Below are positions 51,382 through 59,737 of a stretch of DNA of 64,000 bases, piece after piece; the stretch's first letter is position 1; the number at the start of each line of letters is the position of its first letter. The notes under the pieces were generated by a model. That model was given only the letters and a program-made list of their open reading frames with translations. It was not told the DNA's origin and ran no database searches. The position numbers were made by a program, and so were the translations under genes. Source of the DNA: Kibdelosporangium philippinense (GTDB taxonomy: Bacteria; Actinomycetota; Actinomycetes; Mycobacteriales; Pseudonocardiaceae); the NCBI RefSeq assembly GCF_021390435.2, contig NZ_JAJVCN010000002.1:2294001-2358000 (forward strand), given 5' to 3'.

Positions 51382-52646
51382 GCGTCCGCCTTCATCTCGG
51401 ACACGGCTGACCGGGAGCGACGCAGCAACGGTGTGCCCGCGAGCGCCGCGACCCCGGACGCCACACCGGCGAGCAGGAACCCGGCCCCGGCACCCCACTG
51501 CTCGCACAGCCATCCGGTGAGCGGGCCACCGATCGGCGTGCTGCCAAGGAACACCAGGCTGTGCAAGGCGATCACCCGGCCCTGCATCTGCGGTTCCGTA
51601 CCGATCTGCAGCATTGTGCGGGCGAGCGTGTTGAACGAGATGTTCGCGATGCCGAGTGCCACCATCATGCCCAGTGCGGCGGCGAGCCACGGCGTGAACG
51701 CGGCGAAAGCATTGACACCAGCGAAGATCCAGGCCCACCGCAGCAGCGACCACGACGTCACCGATCGGCGGCCTGCGCTCGCCAACGCCCCGAGCATCGC
51801 GCCGACGCCGAGCGCGGATGTCAGCCATCCGTAGACCTCCGGACCACCGCCGAGTGTGTCCCGCGCGAGCAACGGCAGCACAACGCGGAAGTTCTGGCCG
51901 ATCAGCGCCACCACGGCCACCAGCAGCAGGCATGCCCGCAGTTCCGGATGTCCCCAGACGTAACGCAAGCCCTGCAAGGCCTTACCCGACGCACGCGTCG
52001 GCCTCGGCGCCCGGCGCAGCGCCGAGGAGTCCATCCGCGCGAGTCCATAAAGGACGGCCGCGAACGACACCGCGTTGATCGCGAACGCCAGACCGACATC
52101 GACGGCCGCGATGAGGACGCCGGCGATCGCGGGCCCCACCAGACGTCCCGCGTTGTGGACAGTCGAGTTCAAGGACTGGGCGTTGACGTAATCCTCCGGC
52201 CCGACCATCTCGGTGACGAACGCCTGCCGCGCCGGCACGTCGACCACCGTGACGAGGCCAAGGCCCAGCGCCAGCACGTAGACCATCCACAACTGAACCA
52301 CCCCGCCGAGCACGGTTGCCGCGAGGATCGCGGCGAGCACGGCACTCACGGCCTGCGTGACCATGATCGTGCGACGCCGGTCCAGCCGATCGACCAGGAC
52401 GCCGCCCCACAGCCCGAACAACAGTGTGGGCAGGAACTGCAACGCGGTCGCGACGCCAAGCGCCACGGCCGAGTCGGACAGGTCGAGTACCAGCCAATCC
52501 TGGGCGACCCGCTGCATCCATGTGCCGACGACGCTGACCGCGTGGCCCATGAAGAAGAAGCGGTAGTTGGGCACCGCGAGCGATCGGAACACACGCCCCG
52601 CCCCGCCCCGTGCACGCGTGGCAAGACCTGCAAGGAGACGCCGCAC
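51369..52646 (-). CDS. MFS transporter (DHA3 type)
   Basis: 425 residues, 10-12 membrane helices. FRSLAVPNYRFFFMGHAVSVVGTWM and WGGVLVDRLDRRRTIM are typical of the enterobactin-exporter-like MFS_3 group. GTG 52646 with GAGGAGGG. Divergent from the dehydrogenase gene across operator site 5. Export of a toxic intermediate or uptake of the substrate are both possible. Confidence 0.85.
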   Translation of the reverse strand: MRRLLAGLATRARGGAGRVFRSLAVPNYRFFFMGHAVSVVGTWMQRVAQDWLVLDLSDSAVALGVATALQFLPTLLFGLWGGVLVDRLDRRRTIMVTQAVSAVLAAILAATVLGGVVQLWMVYVLALGLGLVTVVDVPARQAFVTEMVGPEDYVNAQSLNSTVHNAGRLVGPAIAGVLIAAVDVGLAFAINAVSFAAVLYGLARMDSSALRRAPRPTRASGKALQGLRYVWGHPELRACLLLVAVVALIGQNFRVVLPLLARDTLGGGPEVYGWLTSALGVGAMLGALASAGRRSVTSWSLLRWAWIFAGVNAFAAFTPWLAAALGMMVALGIANISFNTLARTMLQIGTEPQMQGRVIALHSLVFLGSTPIGGPLTGWLCEQWGAGAGFLLAGVASGVAALAGTPLLRRSRSAVSEMKADAQEV

Positions 52647-52666
52647 GAAACCCTCCTCATTATTGG

Positions 52667-52686
52667 CACAATGGTATAACGTTTAG
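52667..52686. promoter_or_regulatory. Candidate GntR operator, site 5
   Basis: CACAATGGTATAACGTTTAG between the divergent MFS and dehydrogenase genes. TATAAC (52675-52680) may be the plus-strand -10; on the minus strand TATACC serves the MFS gene. Same TGGTATxAC core as site 2. Confidence 0.55.
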
Positions 52687-52724
52687 TTCACCGCAGGAAG
52701 CGCTCCCCCAGTGAGGAGCAGCCA

Positions 52725-53570
52725 ATGACGGCAACCGTTGCGGTGATCGGCCTCGGCGCCATGGGCCTGCCCATCGCACGCCACCTGCTCGCCGCCGGGC
52801 TCACCGTCACCGTCCGAGATCTCGACGTCACGGTGACCGAAGCGGTCCGCGGACTCGGCGCGCGAGTCTCCACAAGTGCGGCCGATGCGGCGAAAGAAGC
52901 CGACGCGGTCGCGATTTTCGTGCCGACCGACCGAGATGTCCTCGATGTCTGCTTGGGACAGTCCGGTGTGCTCGCCGGTGTCCGCGGCGGCGCGGTCGTT
53001 CTGCTCTGTTCTTCGCTGCGACCCGAAACCTGTGCGAAGGTGGCAGCCGCCGCACCACCCGGCGTCGACGTCCTCGACGCCGCACTGACCGGCGGGGTGC
53101 GCGGCGCCGAGGAGGGCGTGGTGAACCTTCTGGTCGGCGGGGACGCCGAGGTCCTCGACCGGGTACGCCCCCTGCTCGAACCGTGGACGTCCGCCGTGCA
53201 CCACCTCGGTCCGCTCGGTGCGGGCCAGGTCGGCAAGACCGCGAACAACCTCGTGCACTGGCCACAGATCTGCGCGATCACCGAGGCATTGGAACTCGCG
53301 CGGCGCGGCGGCGTCGACGTGCCCGTGCTGCGCCGAGCGCTGATGGACGGGCCGACCGACTCGCGGACCCTGCGCGAGCTCGAACAGATGCGCCTGACAT
53401 GGCACGCCAAGGATCTGGCGAACACCGCGGAACTCGCGAACGAGGTCGGGCTGGACATCCCGATCGCGCGGACCGCTCGCCAGGTGATGCGCGGCATTAC
53501 CGCGGCGGACGTGGCCCGGCTGCTGACCGGCGGGCCGTTGCACGGCCCTGACCACATGGAATCGAGGTAA
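52725..53570 (+). CDS. 3-hydroxyisobutyrate dehydrogenase-family oxidoreductase
   Basis: 281 residues. NAD(P) motif VAVIGLGAMGLPIARHLLAAG, then DAALTGGVRGAEEG (substrate loop) and the catalytic Lys in GAGQVGKTANNLVHWPQ. Oxidises a beta-hydroxy acid or reduces a semialdehyde. ATG 52725 with GAGGAGC. Under operator site 5. Confidence 0.86.
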   Translation: MTATVAVIGLGAMGLPIARHLLAAGLTVTVRDLDVTVTEAVRGLGARVSTSAADAAKEADAVAIFVPTDRDVLDVCLGQSGVLAGVRGGAVVLLCSSLRPETCAKVAAAAPPGVDVLDAALTGGVRGAEEGVVNLLVGGDAEVLDRVRPLLEPWTSAVHHLGPLGAGQVGKTANNLVHWPQICAITEALELARRGGVDVPVLRRALMDGPTDSRTLRELEQMRLTWHAKDLANTAELANEVGLDIPIARTARQVMRGITAADVARLLTGGPLHGPDHMESR

Positions 53571-53592
53571 CGTTCCGGTAACCGTACCCATG

Positions 53593-53607
53593 AAAGGTTA
53601 GACCTTT
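53593..53607 (+). promoter_or_regulatory. Candidate GntR operator, site 6
   Basis: AAAGGTTAGACCTTT is a perfect inverted repeat (AAAGGT-TAG-ACCTTT) with the same half-site geometry as site 3. It lies in the 87-bp gap before the cupin gene. Confidence 0.5.
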
Positions 53608-53657
53608 AGTCCACCGCTGGGGTGTACTCAGACCTACTCGACCCGAAGGAGCCCATA

Positions 53658-54287
53658 GTGCGCGACGACTACCTAAAAGGCGTTCTGTCCGGCGAGAAGA
53701 AGAATCGCGACGCGTCCGAGATCGCCGCGAGGGACGAGTTCAACCGGCAGCATCCGCCGATCAAGGGCCTCGTGGTCCCGCACGATCTGCGCAAGATGGA
53801 CCTGCCGGAGCGCAAGTGGCGCAACAACCGCGGCCACTGGTTCGATCTCGCCGACTACGAGGTGCTCAACGCCCACCTCGCCGAGCTCAAGCCGGGTTCG
53901 GCGTCCGTACGCCACCGGCACACGACCGAGGCGTACCTCTACATCGTCAAGGGCAGTGGCTACTCACTCATCAACTACGACGACGAGCCCGTCGAGGTCG
54001 TCGAGTGGTCGGAAGGCACCCTGTTCGCGCCCCCGAGGTGGGCGTGGCACCAGCACTTCAACCTCGACGAGAACGACACCTCGCGGTACCTGGCCATCCA
54101 GGACACGGGCCTGCTGCGCACGATGCGCCTGCACAACATCGAGCGGCACTCGGTCCAGCTGTCGCCGGACCAAGGCGCCGAGTTGCTGCGCGCCGCGATC
54201 GCCGAGGGGACCGTGCACGGCGGGCACACCGGGATCGCCGAGCACGCCGGAATCGTCGAGCCGGTCCGCGACCCGAACTCGGACTGA
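53658..54287 (+). CDS. Cupin-domain protein
   Basis: 209 residues with one cupin: SASVRHRHTTEAYLYIVKGSG gives the first metal motif (His-x-His, Glu), and PPRWAWHQHFNLDEND the second. Ligands for an active-site Fe or Mn appear present. It resembles gentisate-dioxygenase-type cupins but with one domain. It could be a ring-cleavage or tautomerising enzyme; unproven. GTG 53658 is preferred (GAAGGAG). Confidence 0.78.
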   Translation: MRDDYLKGVLSGEKKNRDASEIAARDEFNRQHPPIKGLVVPHDLRKMDLPERKWRNNRGHWFDLADYEVLNAHLAELKPGSASVRHRHTTEAYLYIVKGSGYSLINYDDEPVEVVEWSEGTLFAPPRWAWHQHFNLDENDTSRYLAIQDTGLLRTMRLHNIERHSVQLSPDQGAELLRAAIAEGTVHGGHTGIAEHAGIVEPVRDPNSD

Positions 54288-54379
54288 CCTTCACACCATC
54301 TCCGCGGGGGAACAGCGCAGGGGAACAGTGCACGAGGGCTGGCGACGACGCCGGCCCGCAATCCTTGCCGGAGACGCAC

Positions 54380-55501
54380 ATGCGACGTCATGCCGTCCTA
54401 CCCGCGGTGGCCGCGGCCACCGTGTTGCTTGTCTCCGCGTGCGGCACCTCGCCGTCCGCGGCCGGTGACCGCGGCGGCGGTACCTCGTCCGGGGCGGTGT
54501 CCAAAGCCTCGGCCGTGTACGACCGGATCAACGGTCTGACCGGAAAAGAACGCCACGACACGCTCGTCCGACTGGCGGAGCAAGAGGGCAAGCTCTCCGT
54601 CTACACGTCCAACACCGACATCGACAAGCTGGTCGAAGGCTTCCAGAAGGCCTACAAGGTCGAGGTCAGTGTCTACCGCGCGAACTCGGAAACCGTGCTG
54701 CAGCGCGTGTTGCAGGAACAGCAGGCCGGCTACGTCGGCACCGACGTGATCGACACCAACGCCGGTGAACTGCACATCATGACCAAGGAAGGCCTGCTCG
54801 CTCCGTACAAGGGCGAACTGCGCGACAAGGTCCGCATCCAGGGACAGGCCGAGGGCTGGACGGCAGCCCGGTTCAACGTCTTCGTCGTCGGGTGGAACAC
54901 CAGCAGGGTCCCGCCCGGCGACGAGCCCCGCTCCTTCGAGGACCTGGCCGACCCGAAGTGGAAGGGCCAGGTGTCGATGGAGATCGGCGACGTCGACTGG
55001 TTCGCCGCGATGTACCAGTACTACATCGGCCAGGGCAAGACCGACGCCGAGGCCCGCGATCTGTTCTCCCGGATCGCCGCGAACTCGAAGGTCGCGAAGG
55101 GACACACGACCCAGGGCGAACTGCTGTCCGCAGGCCAGTTCGCGATCACCGTCTCCTCCTACAGCCACACCGTGGACAAGGCGGCCGACAAGGGCGCACC
55201 GGTCACATGGCACCCGAAATCGGGCCAGCCGGTACAACCCATCGTGCTGCGCCCCAACGGCATCGGGCTCATCAAGGCAGCACGCAACCCTGCCGCGGCG
55301 ATGCTGTTCGTCGACTGGCAGCTGACCGAAGGGCAGCAGGCCCTTGCCGACGCGTTTCGAATCGGCTCCATCCCCACCGCTGACGACCCGCTCGCCGGCC
55401 TGAAGGTGGTGGCGCCGCCGGAGCAGGAACTGCTCGCGGACCCGAAGAAGTGGGACCAGCTCTACGGGGACATCCTCTTGTCAAGTCCGGACAGGAGTTG
55501 A
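54380..55501 (+). CDS. ABC importer substrate-binding lipoprotein (copy 1)
   Basis: 373 residues. Lipoprotein signal with lipobox LVSACG (Cys ~21). Binding-protein family 1 fold of the Fe(III)/polyamine/thiamine group: EGKLSVYTSNTDIDKLVEGF, ETVLQRVLQEQQAG, GHTTQGELLSAGQFAITVSS. About half identical by eye to copy 2 at 56848. Probably binds the aromatic acid or a related anion. The stop TGA is formed by the TTGAC of the inserted IS. Confidence 0.86.
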   Translation: MRRHAVLPAVAAATVLLVSACGTSPSAAGDRGGGTSSGAVSKASAVYDRINGLTGKERHDTLVRLAEQEGKLSVYTSNTDIDKLVEGFQKAYKVEVSVYRANSETVLQRVLQEQQAGYVGTDVIDTNAGELHIMTKEGLLAPYKGELRDKVRIQGQAEGWTAARFNVFVVGWNTSRVPPGDEPRSFEDLADPKWKGQVSMEIGDVDWFAAMYQYYIGQGKTDAEARDLFSRIAANSKVAKGHTTQGELLSAGQFAITVSSYSHTVDKAADKGAPVTWHPKSGQPVQPIVLRPNGIGLIKAARNPAAAMLFVDWQLTEGQQALADAFRIGSIPTADDPLAGLKVVAPPEQELLADPKKWDQLYGDILLSSPDRS

Positions 55502-55640
55502 CGTCCTCCCACGGCAGAAGCCGGGGGATTCCAACCCACAACCACCACTCAGAGAGCGAGGGGAGCGAGTTGAGGTTCACGGTTCACAGCCCCGCCCAGT
55601 GGCTGGAGGGCTCCCCGTGCTGTCACCGCCCGCCCGGCGG
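55498..55640 (-). ncRNA. Candidate omegaRNA (reRNA) of TnpB copy 2
   Basis: By analogy with copy 1: minus-strand right end with the hairpin AATCCCCCGGCTTCTGCCG and terminus GGACGTCAA. The guide would start CTCCTGTCCGGACTTG, antisense to the end of binding-protein copy 1. The 5' limit is a guess. Confidence 0.5.
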
Positions 55641-56766
55641 CGATATTTCGAGCCGCGTTCACGTCTGCGTTGCAGGTGACCCCGCAGGCGACACACTGGA
55701 ACACCGCTTGGCTCTTGCGGTTCTCCGGCGCGATATGCCCACAGGCCGAACACTGCTGCGACGTGAACGCGGCCTTGACCTTCTCCACCCGGCCGAAAGC
55801 CTTGTGCTCCAGCCGAGTCACCAACAACCCCCACCCATTTGTCAGGATGCCCCGGTTGAGCCCGGCCTTCTGCCGGACATTACGGCCCGGGCTCTCCACT
55901 GTGCCCTTCGCCGAGCGAGTCATGCCCCGGATGCGGAGATTTTCTACCCGGATCACGTCAAACCCACGCGCCAGACTTGTGGAGGTCTTTTCCACCCAGT
56001 CCTTACGCCGGTCCGTGATACGCGCGGCCAGCCGCGCGATGGCACGCCGGACTCGTCCGCGCCGCTTCGATCCCCGCTGGCGGCGGGCGAGCGCGCGGTG
56101 CAGGCGATCCAACCGTTGTTGCTCACCGGATGTCAGGCCGGGTGCACTCAGCAGCTCCCCGGTCGACAACGCCGACGACACCGCCACACCCCGATCCACC
56201 CCCACTATAAGGTTGTTGCCCGGCGCAGGGATCGGATCCGGGACTGCGGCGAACGCGATGTGCCATCGACCTGCCCGGTCATGTGTGATCCGATACGACT
56301 TGACTCCATTCGGCACGGCACGCGACCACCGGAACCGGACCCAACCGACCTTCCGCACCCACACCCGTCCGTGCTTACGGTTCAGCCGCTGAATCTGCTC
56401 CGGTTTCACCGAGACCTGTCGAAAGCCCTCATGCCGACCGGCCTTGCGCCACGTAGGCCTGCGATGCGTACCAGCGAAGAAATTCCGCATCGCCTGGGCG
56501 AAATCGCGCAATGCCTGCTGCTGCACCATCACCGACCCGGCCCGCAACCACGCGAACTCCGCCCGCGCCTCCGTCAACTGCCGCGCCTGCTCGAAATACC
56601 CCGGCGCGGCGGCACGCCCTGGCCACCAACAAGAGTGTTGCTCGACGGCCAGATTCCACACGAACCGAGCGTGCGCGCAGTGCTCCAGCAGCCCAACCTC
56701 CTGCTCCAGCGTCGGCGACAACCGGTAACGAGACACGAACCGAACGTTAACAGCCAGTACCGACAC
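55549..56766 (-). CDS. tnpB: TnpB-family RNA-guided nuclease, copy 2
   Basis: 405 residues from GTG 56766 (VSVLAVNVRFVSRYRLSP). RuvC residues Asp (VGVDRGVAVS), Glu (VIRVENLRIRGM) and Asp (CNADVNAARNI). Zinc ribbon CSACGH ... FQCVACGV. Stops after PQLAPLAL inside the element, so this copy has the expected C-terminus. Very similar to copy 1 but clearly diverged, so the two did not arise by last-generation duplication. Confidence 0.88.
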   Translation of the reverse strand: MSVLAVNVRFVSRYRLSPTLEQEVGLLEHCAHARFVWNLAVEQHSCWWPGRAAAPGYFEQARQLTEARAEFAWLRAGSVMVQQQALRDFAQAMRNFFAGTHRRPTWRKAGRHEGFRQVSVKPEQIQRLNRKHGRVWVRKVGWVRFRWSRAVPNGVKSYRITHDRAGRWHIAFAAVPDPIPAPGNNLIVGVDRGVAVSSALSTGELLSAPGLTSGEQQRLDRLHRALARRQRGSKRRGRVRRAIARLAARITDRRKDWVEKTSTSLARGFDVIRVENLRIRGMTRSAKGTVESPGRNVRQKAGLNRGILTNGWGLLVTRLEHKAFGRVEKVKAAFTSQQCSACGHIAPENRKSQAVFQCVACGVTCNADVNAARNIAAGRAVTARGALQPLGGAVNREPQLAPLAL

Positions 56767-56847
56767 AACCGGGCATGCCACGCCCAGACCAGGCGAGTCG
56801 GCTTCCACTCCACACCTGAAGGCGGGCCTCCGCCGATTGGAGTCACA

Positions 56848-57960
56848 ATGAAGACCGCAAAGGCGCGGTTAGCGGCATTCGGACTTGTGGCCGTGCTGGC
56901 CGCGACGGGATGCGGTGCCTCACCGACAGCGAGTAGTGGCAACGCGGGCGGCGGCGAGCCGACGACGGCTGAGACGTTCTACGCGGAGATGGCAGGCCTC
57001 ACCGGGCAGGCGCGACGGGACAAGCTCGTCGAGCTGGCGAAGAAAGGGAACGCGCTCAACCTGTACACGTCGATGACGAGCGACATCGCGGACTTGATCA
57101 CCGGCGCGTTCAAGGACAAGTTCGGCATCGACGTGCAGCTTTACCGGGCGGGCTCGGAAACCGTGCTGCAGCGCGTGTTGCAGGAGCAGTCGGCCAAGTT
57201 CGCCGGCAACGACGTCATCGAGACTAACGCCAACGAACTGTTCGCGCTCAACACCGAGGGCATGCTCGCGCAGTACAAGGGACCGCGGCGGGACCTGGTG
57301 CCGAAGGCAGGCCAGTTCGACGGCTGGACGGCGACGCGGTTCAACCTGTTCGCGCCGAGCTGGAACACCACGCTGGTGCCCAAGGGCCAGGAGCCCAAGC
57401 GGTGGGAGGACCTCGCCGATCCGAAGTGGGACGGCAAGCTCTCCATGGAACTCGGCGACTACGACTGGTATCTCACGCTCTACGGCTACTGGAAGACCAA
57501 AGGCCGCAGCGACGCCGAGATCGACACCCTGTTCGCCGACATGGCCAAGGGCGCCAAGATCGTCAAGGGCCACACCGTCCAGGGCGAACTGTTGTCCGCC
57601 GGTCAGTTCTCGATCGTCGCGTCGAACTACTCGTACATTGTGGACCGTGCCAAGGCCAAGGGCGCACCCGTCGACTTCCTGCCGTTCGCCCAGCCCGTGA
57701 TCGCCCGGCCGAACGGCGTGGGTCTGATGAAGACCGCCCCGCACCCCGCCGCGGCGATGCTGTTCACCGACTGGCTGCTCGAGGAAGGGCAGCAACTGCT
57801 CGCCAAGGACGGGCTGACACCCGCTGTCGTCGAAGGCGACGATCCGCTCAAGGGCGTGGAGATCGTCCCGATCGACGTCAAGGCGATGGTCGAGCACGGC
57901 GACGAATGGCAGAAGAAGTACGACAAAGTCGTCTCAGGCGGCGAAAAGGTGTCCAACTAG
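56848..57960 (+). CDS. ABC importer substrate-binding lipoprotein (copy 2)
   Basis: 370 residues; lipobox LAATGCG. Same landmarks as copy 1 (SETVLQRVLQEQ, GHTVQGELLSAGQFSIVAS). The TnpB element separates the two, and the ribosome site GGAG of this gene is in the IS end. Followed 15 bp later by the permease. Confidence 0.86.
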   Translation: MKTAKARLAAFGLVAVLAATGCGASPTASSGNAGGGEPTTAETFYAEMAGLTGQARRDKLVELAKKGNALNLYTSMTSDIADLITGAFKDKFGIDVQLYRAGSETVLQRVLQEQSAKFAGNDVIETNANELFALNTEGMLAQYKGPRRDLVPKAGQFDGWTATRFNLFAPSWNTTLVPKGQEPKRWEDLADPKWDGKLSMELGDYDWYLTLYGYWKTKGRSDAEIDTLFADMAKGAKIVKGHTVQGELLSAGQFSIVASNYSYIVDRAKAKGAPVDFLPFAQPVIARPNGVGLMKTAPHPAAAMLFTDWLLEEGQQLLAKDGLTPAVVEGDDPLKGVEIVPIDVKAMVEHGDEWQKKYDKVVSGGEKVSN

Positions 57961-57975
57961 GCCGAAAGGTAGCCG

Positions 57976-59718
57976 ATGACCACGGCAGCGCCTCCCCGAC
58001 CGCCGGTCACCACGGATGACCAGCCGGCGCCGATCCCCCGTCGGCGCCGGTGGTGGCCCAGTCCCAAACTGCTCATCACCCTCGCGGTGGTGGCCGCGAT
58101 CGGCTACTTGGCGATCGTTCCCCTGTACTACTTGATCTGGGGAACCTTCTTCGACGCCAACGGATTCACGCTCGGCGGCTTCGCCACCGCGTACGGCGAC
58201 GACCGGATCGGCAGTCTGATCGGCAACTCGCTCTGGTTCGCCATAGGATCCGCCGTGCTCTCGTTGCTCGTCGGCACCTCGCTGGCCTACCTGCAGGTGC
58301 GCACGGATGTGCCGTTCAAGGCCCTGTTCTTCGCCGCGTCGATCATCCCGCTGATCATCCCGGGCATCCTGTACACCATCTCGTGGATCTTTCTGGCCAG
58401 CCCGGACATCGGCCTGATCAACAAGATGCTCGAACCGATCTTCGGCCCTGGCACTATCGACATCTTCACGGTGTGGGGCATGATCTGGGTGGAGGGACTG
58501 CACCTGTCCCCCATCGTGTTCCTGCTCATGGTCGCGGCGTTCCGCTCGATGGACCCCTCGCTGGAGGAGTCCGCGCTGATGTGCGGCGCGACCAGGACGC
58601 AGGTGTTCCGGCGGATCACGGTGCCGCTGATCCGTCCCGCGATCGGCGCCGCCGTGCTCATCATGACCGTGCGCGGCCTGGAAAGCTTCGAGGTGCCTGC
58701 CCTGCTGGGACTGCAGAACGGCATCTACGTGTTCACCAGCCGCATCTACTTCGTGCTGCGCACCTACCCGCCGGATCTCGCGGCGGCCGGTGCGCTGGCG
58801 CTCGGACTGCTGGTGCTCGCGATGATCGGCGTCGCGATCTCCAACTTCGCGGGACGCGCGGCGAAGAACTACCAGACGGTGACGGGCAAGGGTTTCCGCC
58901 CACGCCCGATGCGGCTGGGCAAGTGGCGTCCGGTGATGGGCGGCGTCATCATCGCGTACTTCCTGTTCACGGTGGTGCTTCCGCTGCTGGTGCTGCTGTA
59001 CACGTCACTGCTGAAGTTCTACCAGGCACCGTCGGGACAGGCGTTCGCGTCGATGACGTTGGACAACTACGCGAACCTGCTGAGCCTGCCGAAGGCGTTG
59101 ACGGCACTGCAGAACTCGCTGTTCCTCGGCGTGGGCACGGCGACCGTCGTGATGGCGGGCATGGCGATCGCGGCATGGGTCGTGGTCCGGTCGAAGGTGC
59201 CCGGCCGGTCCATCGTGGACCAGCTGTCGTTCCTGCCGCTGGTGGTGCCCGGTCTCGTACTCGGCCTCGCACTGTCCTTTGTGTATCTGCGTAGTCCGAT
59301 TCCCATCTACGGCACGATCTTCATCCTGCTGATCGCCTACGTGACCCGGTACATGCCGTACGGGATGCGCTACGCGGTCACGTCCATGCAGCAGATCTCG
59401 GCGGAACTCGAGGAGTCCGCCCAGGTCAGCGGGGCAAGTTGGTGGCAGACGTTCCGCAGAGTGCTGCTGCCGCTGCTGGCTCCCGGCCTGATGGCCGGCT
59501 GGATCTACATCCTCGTGGTCTCCTTCCGTGAACTGTCCAGCTCGATCCTGCTGTACAGCCCGGGCAACGAGGTCCTTTCCATCCTCATCTTCGAACAGTA
59601 CGAGAACGGTGAGTTCACCGTTCTTTCGGCGCTCGGCGTGGTCATGGTGCTGACGCTCGTCGTGCTCGTCACGGTGGCGTACAAACTCGGCGCCAAGATC
59701 GGTCTGCGGCAGGACTAG
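57976..59718 (+). CDS. ABC transporter permease with two fused membrane domains
   Basis: 580 residues, about 12 helices. Two EAA loops mark two BPD_transp_1 units: EESALMCGATRTQVFRRITV and EESAQVSGASWWQTFRRVLL. This is the FbpB-like single-chain arrangement of Fe(III)/thiamine-type importers, matching the binding proteins. ATG 57976; GAAAGG upstream. Confidence 0.9.
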   Translation: MTTAAPPRPPVTTDDQPAPIPRRRRWWPSPKLLITLAVVAAIGYLAIVPLYYLIWGTFFDANGFTLGGFATAYGDDRIGSLIGNSLWFAIGSAVLSLLVGTSLAYLQVRTDVPFKALFFAASIIPLIIPGILYTISWIFLASPDIGLINKMLEPIFGPGTIDIFTVWGMIWVEGLHLSPIVFLLMVAAFRSMDPSLEESALMCGATRTQVFRRITVPLIRPAIGAAVLIMTVRGLESFEVPALLGLQNGIYVFTSRIYFVLRTYPPDLAAAGALALGLLVLAMIGVAISNFAGRAAKNYQTVTGKGFRPRPMRLGKWRPVMGGVIIAYFLFTVVLPLLVLLYTSLLKFYQAPSGQAFASMTLDNYANLLSLPKALTALQNSLFLGVGTATVVMAGMAIAAWVVVRSKVPGRSIVDQLSFLPLVVPGLVLGLALSFVYLRSPIPIYGTIFILLIAYVTRYMPYGMRYAVTSMQQISAELEESAQVSGASWWQTFRRVLLPLLAPGLMAGWIYILVVSFRELSSSILLYSPGNEVLSILIFEQYENGEFTVLSALGVVMVLTLVVLVTVAYKLGAKIGLRQD

Positions 59719-59737
59719 CCGCCATCAGGAGGTCACA

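Larger units (their letters stand above)
55498..56847 (-). mobile_element. TnpB-only IS200/IS605-type element, copy 2
   Basis: Same ends as copy 1: TTGACGTCCTCCC at 55498 and GATTGGAGTCACA at 56847. It sits exactly between the two paralogous binding-protein genes. There is no TnpA. Confidence 0.85.

Noticed and set aside
55450..57960. 836-codon plus-strand frame
   Set aside because: Antisense of tnpB copy 2 happens to be open and in frame with the second binding protein, whose lipoprotein signal marks the true start at 56848.
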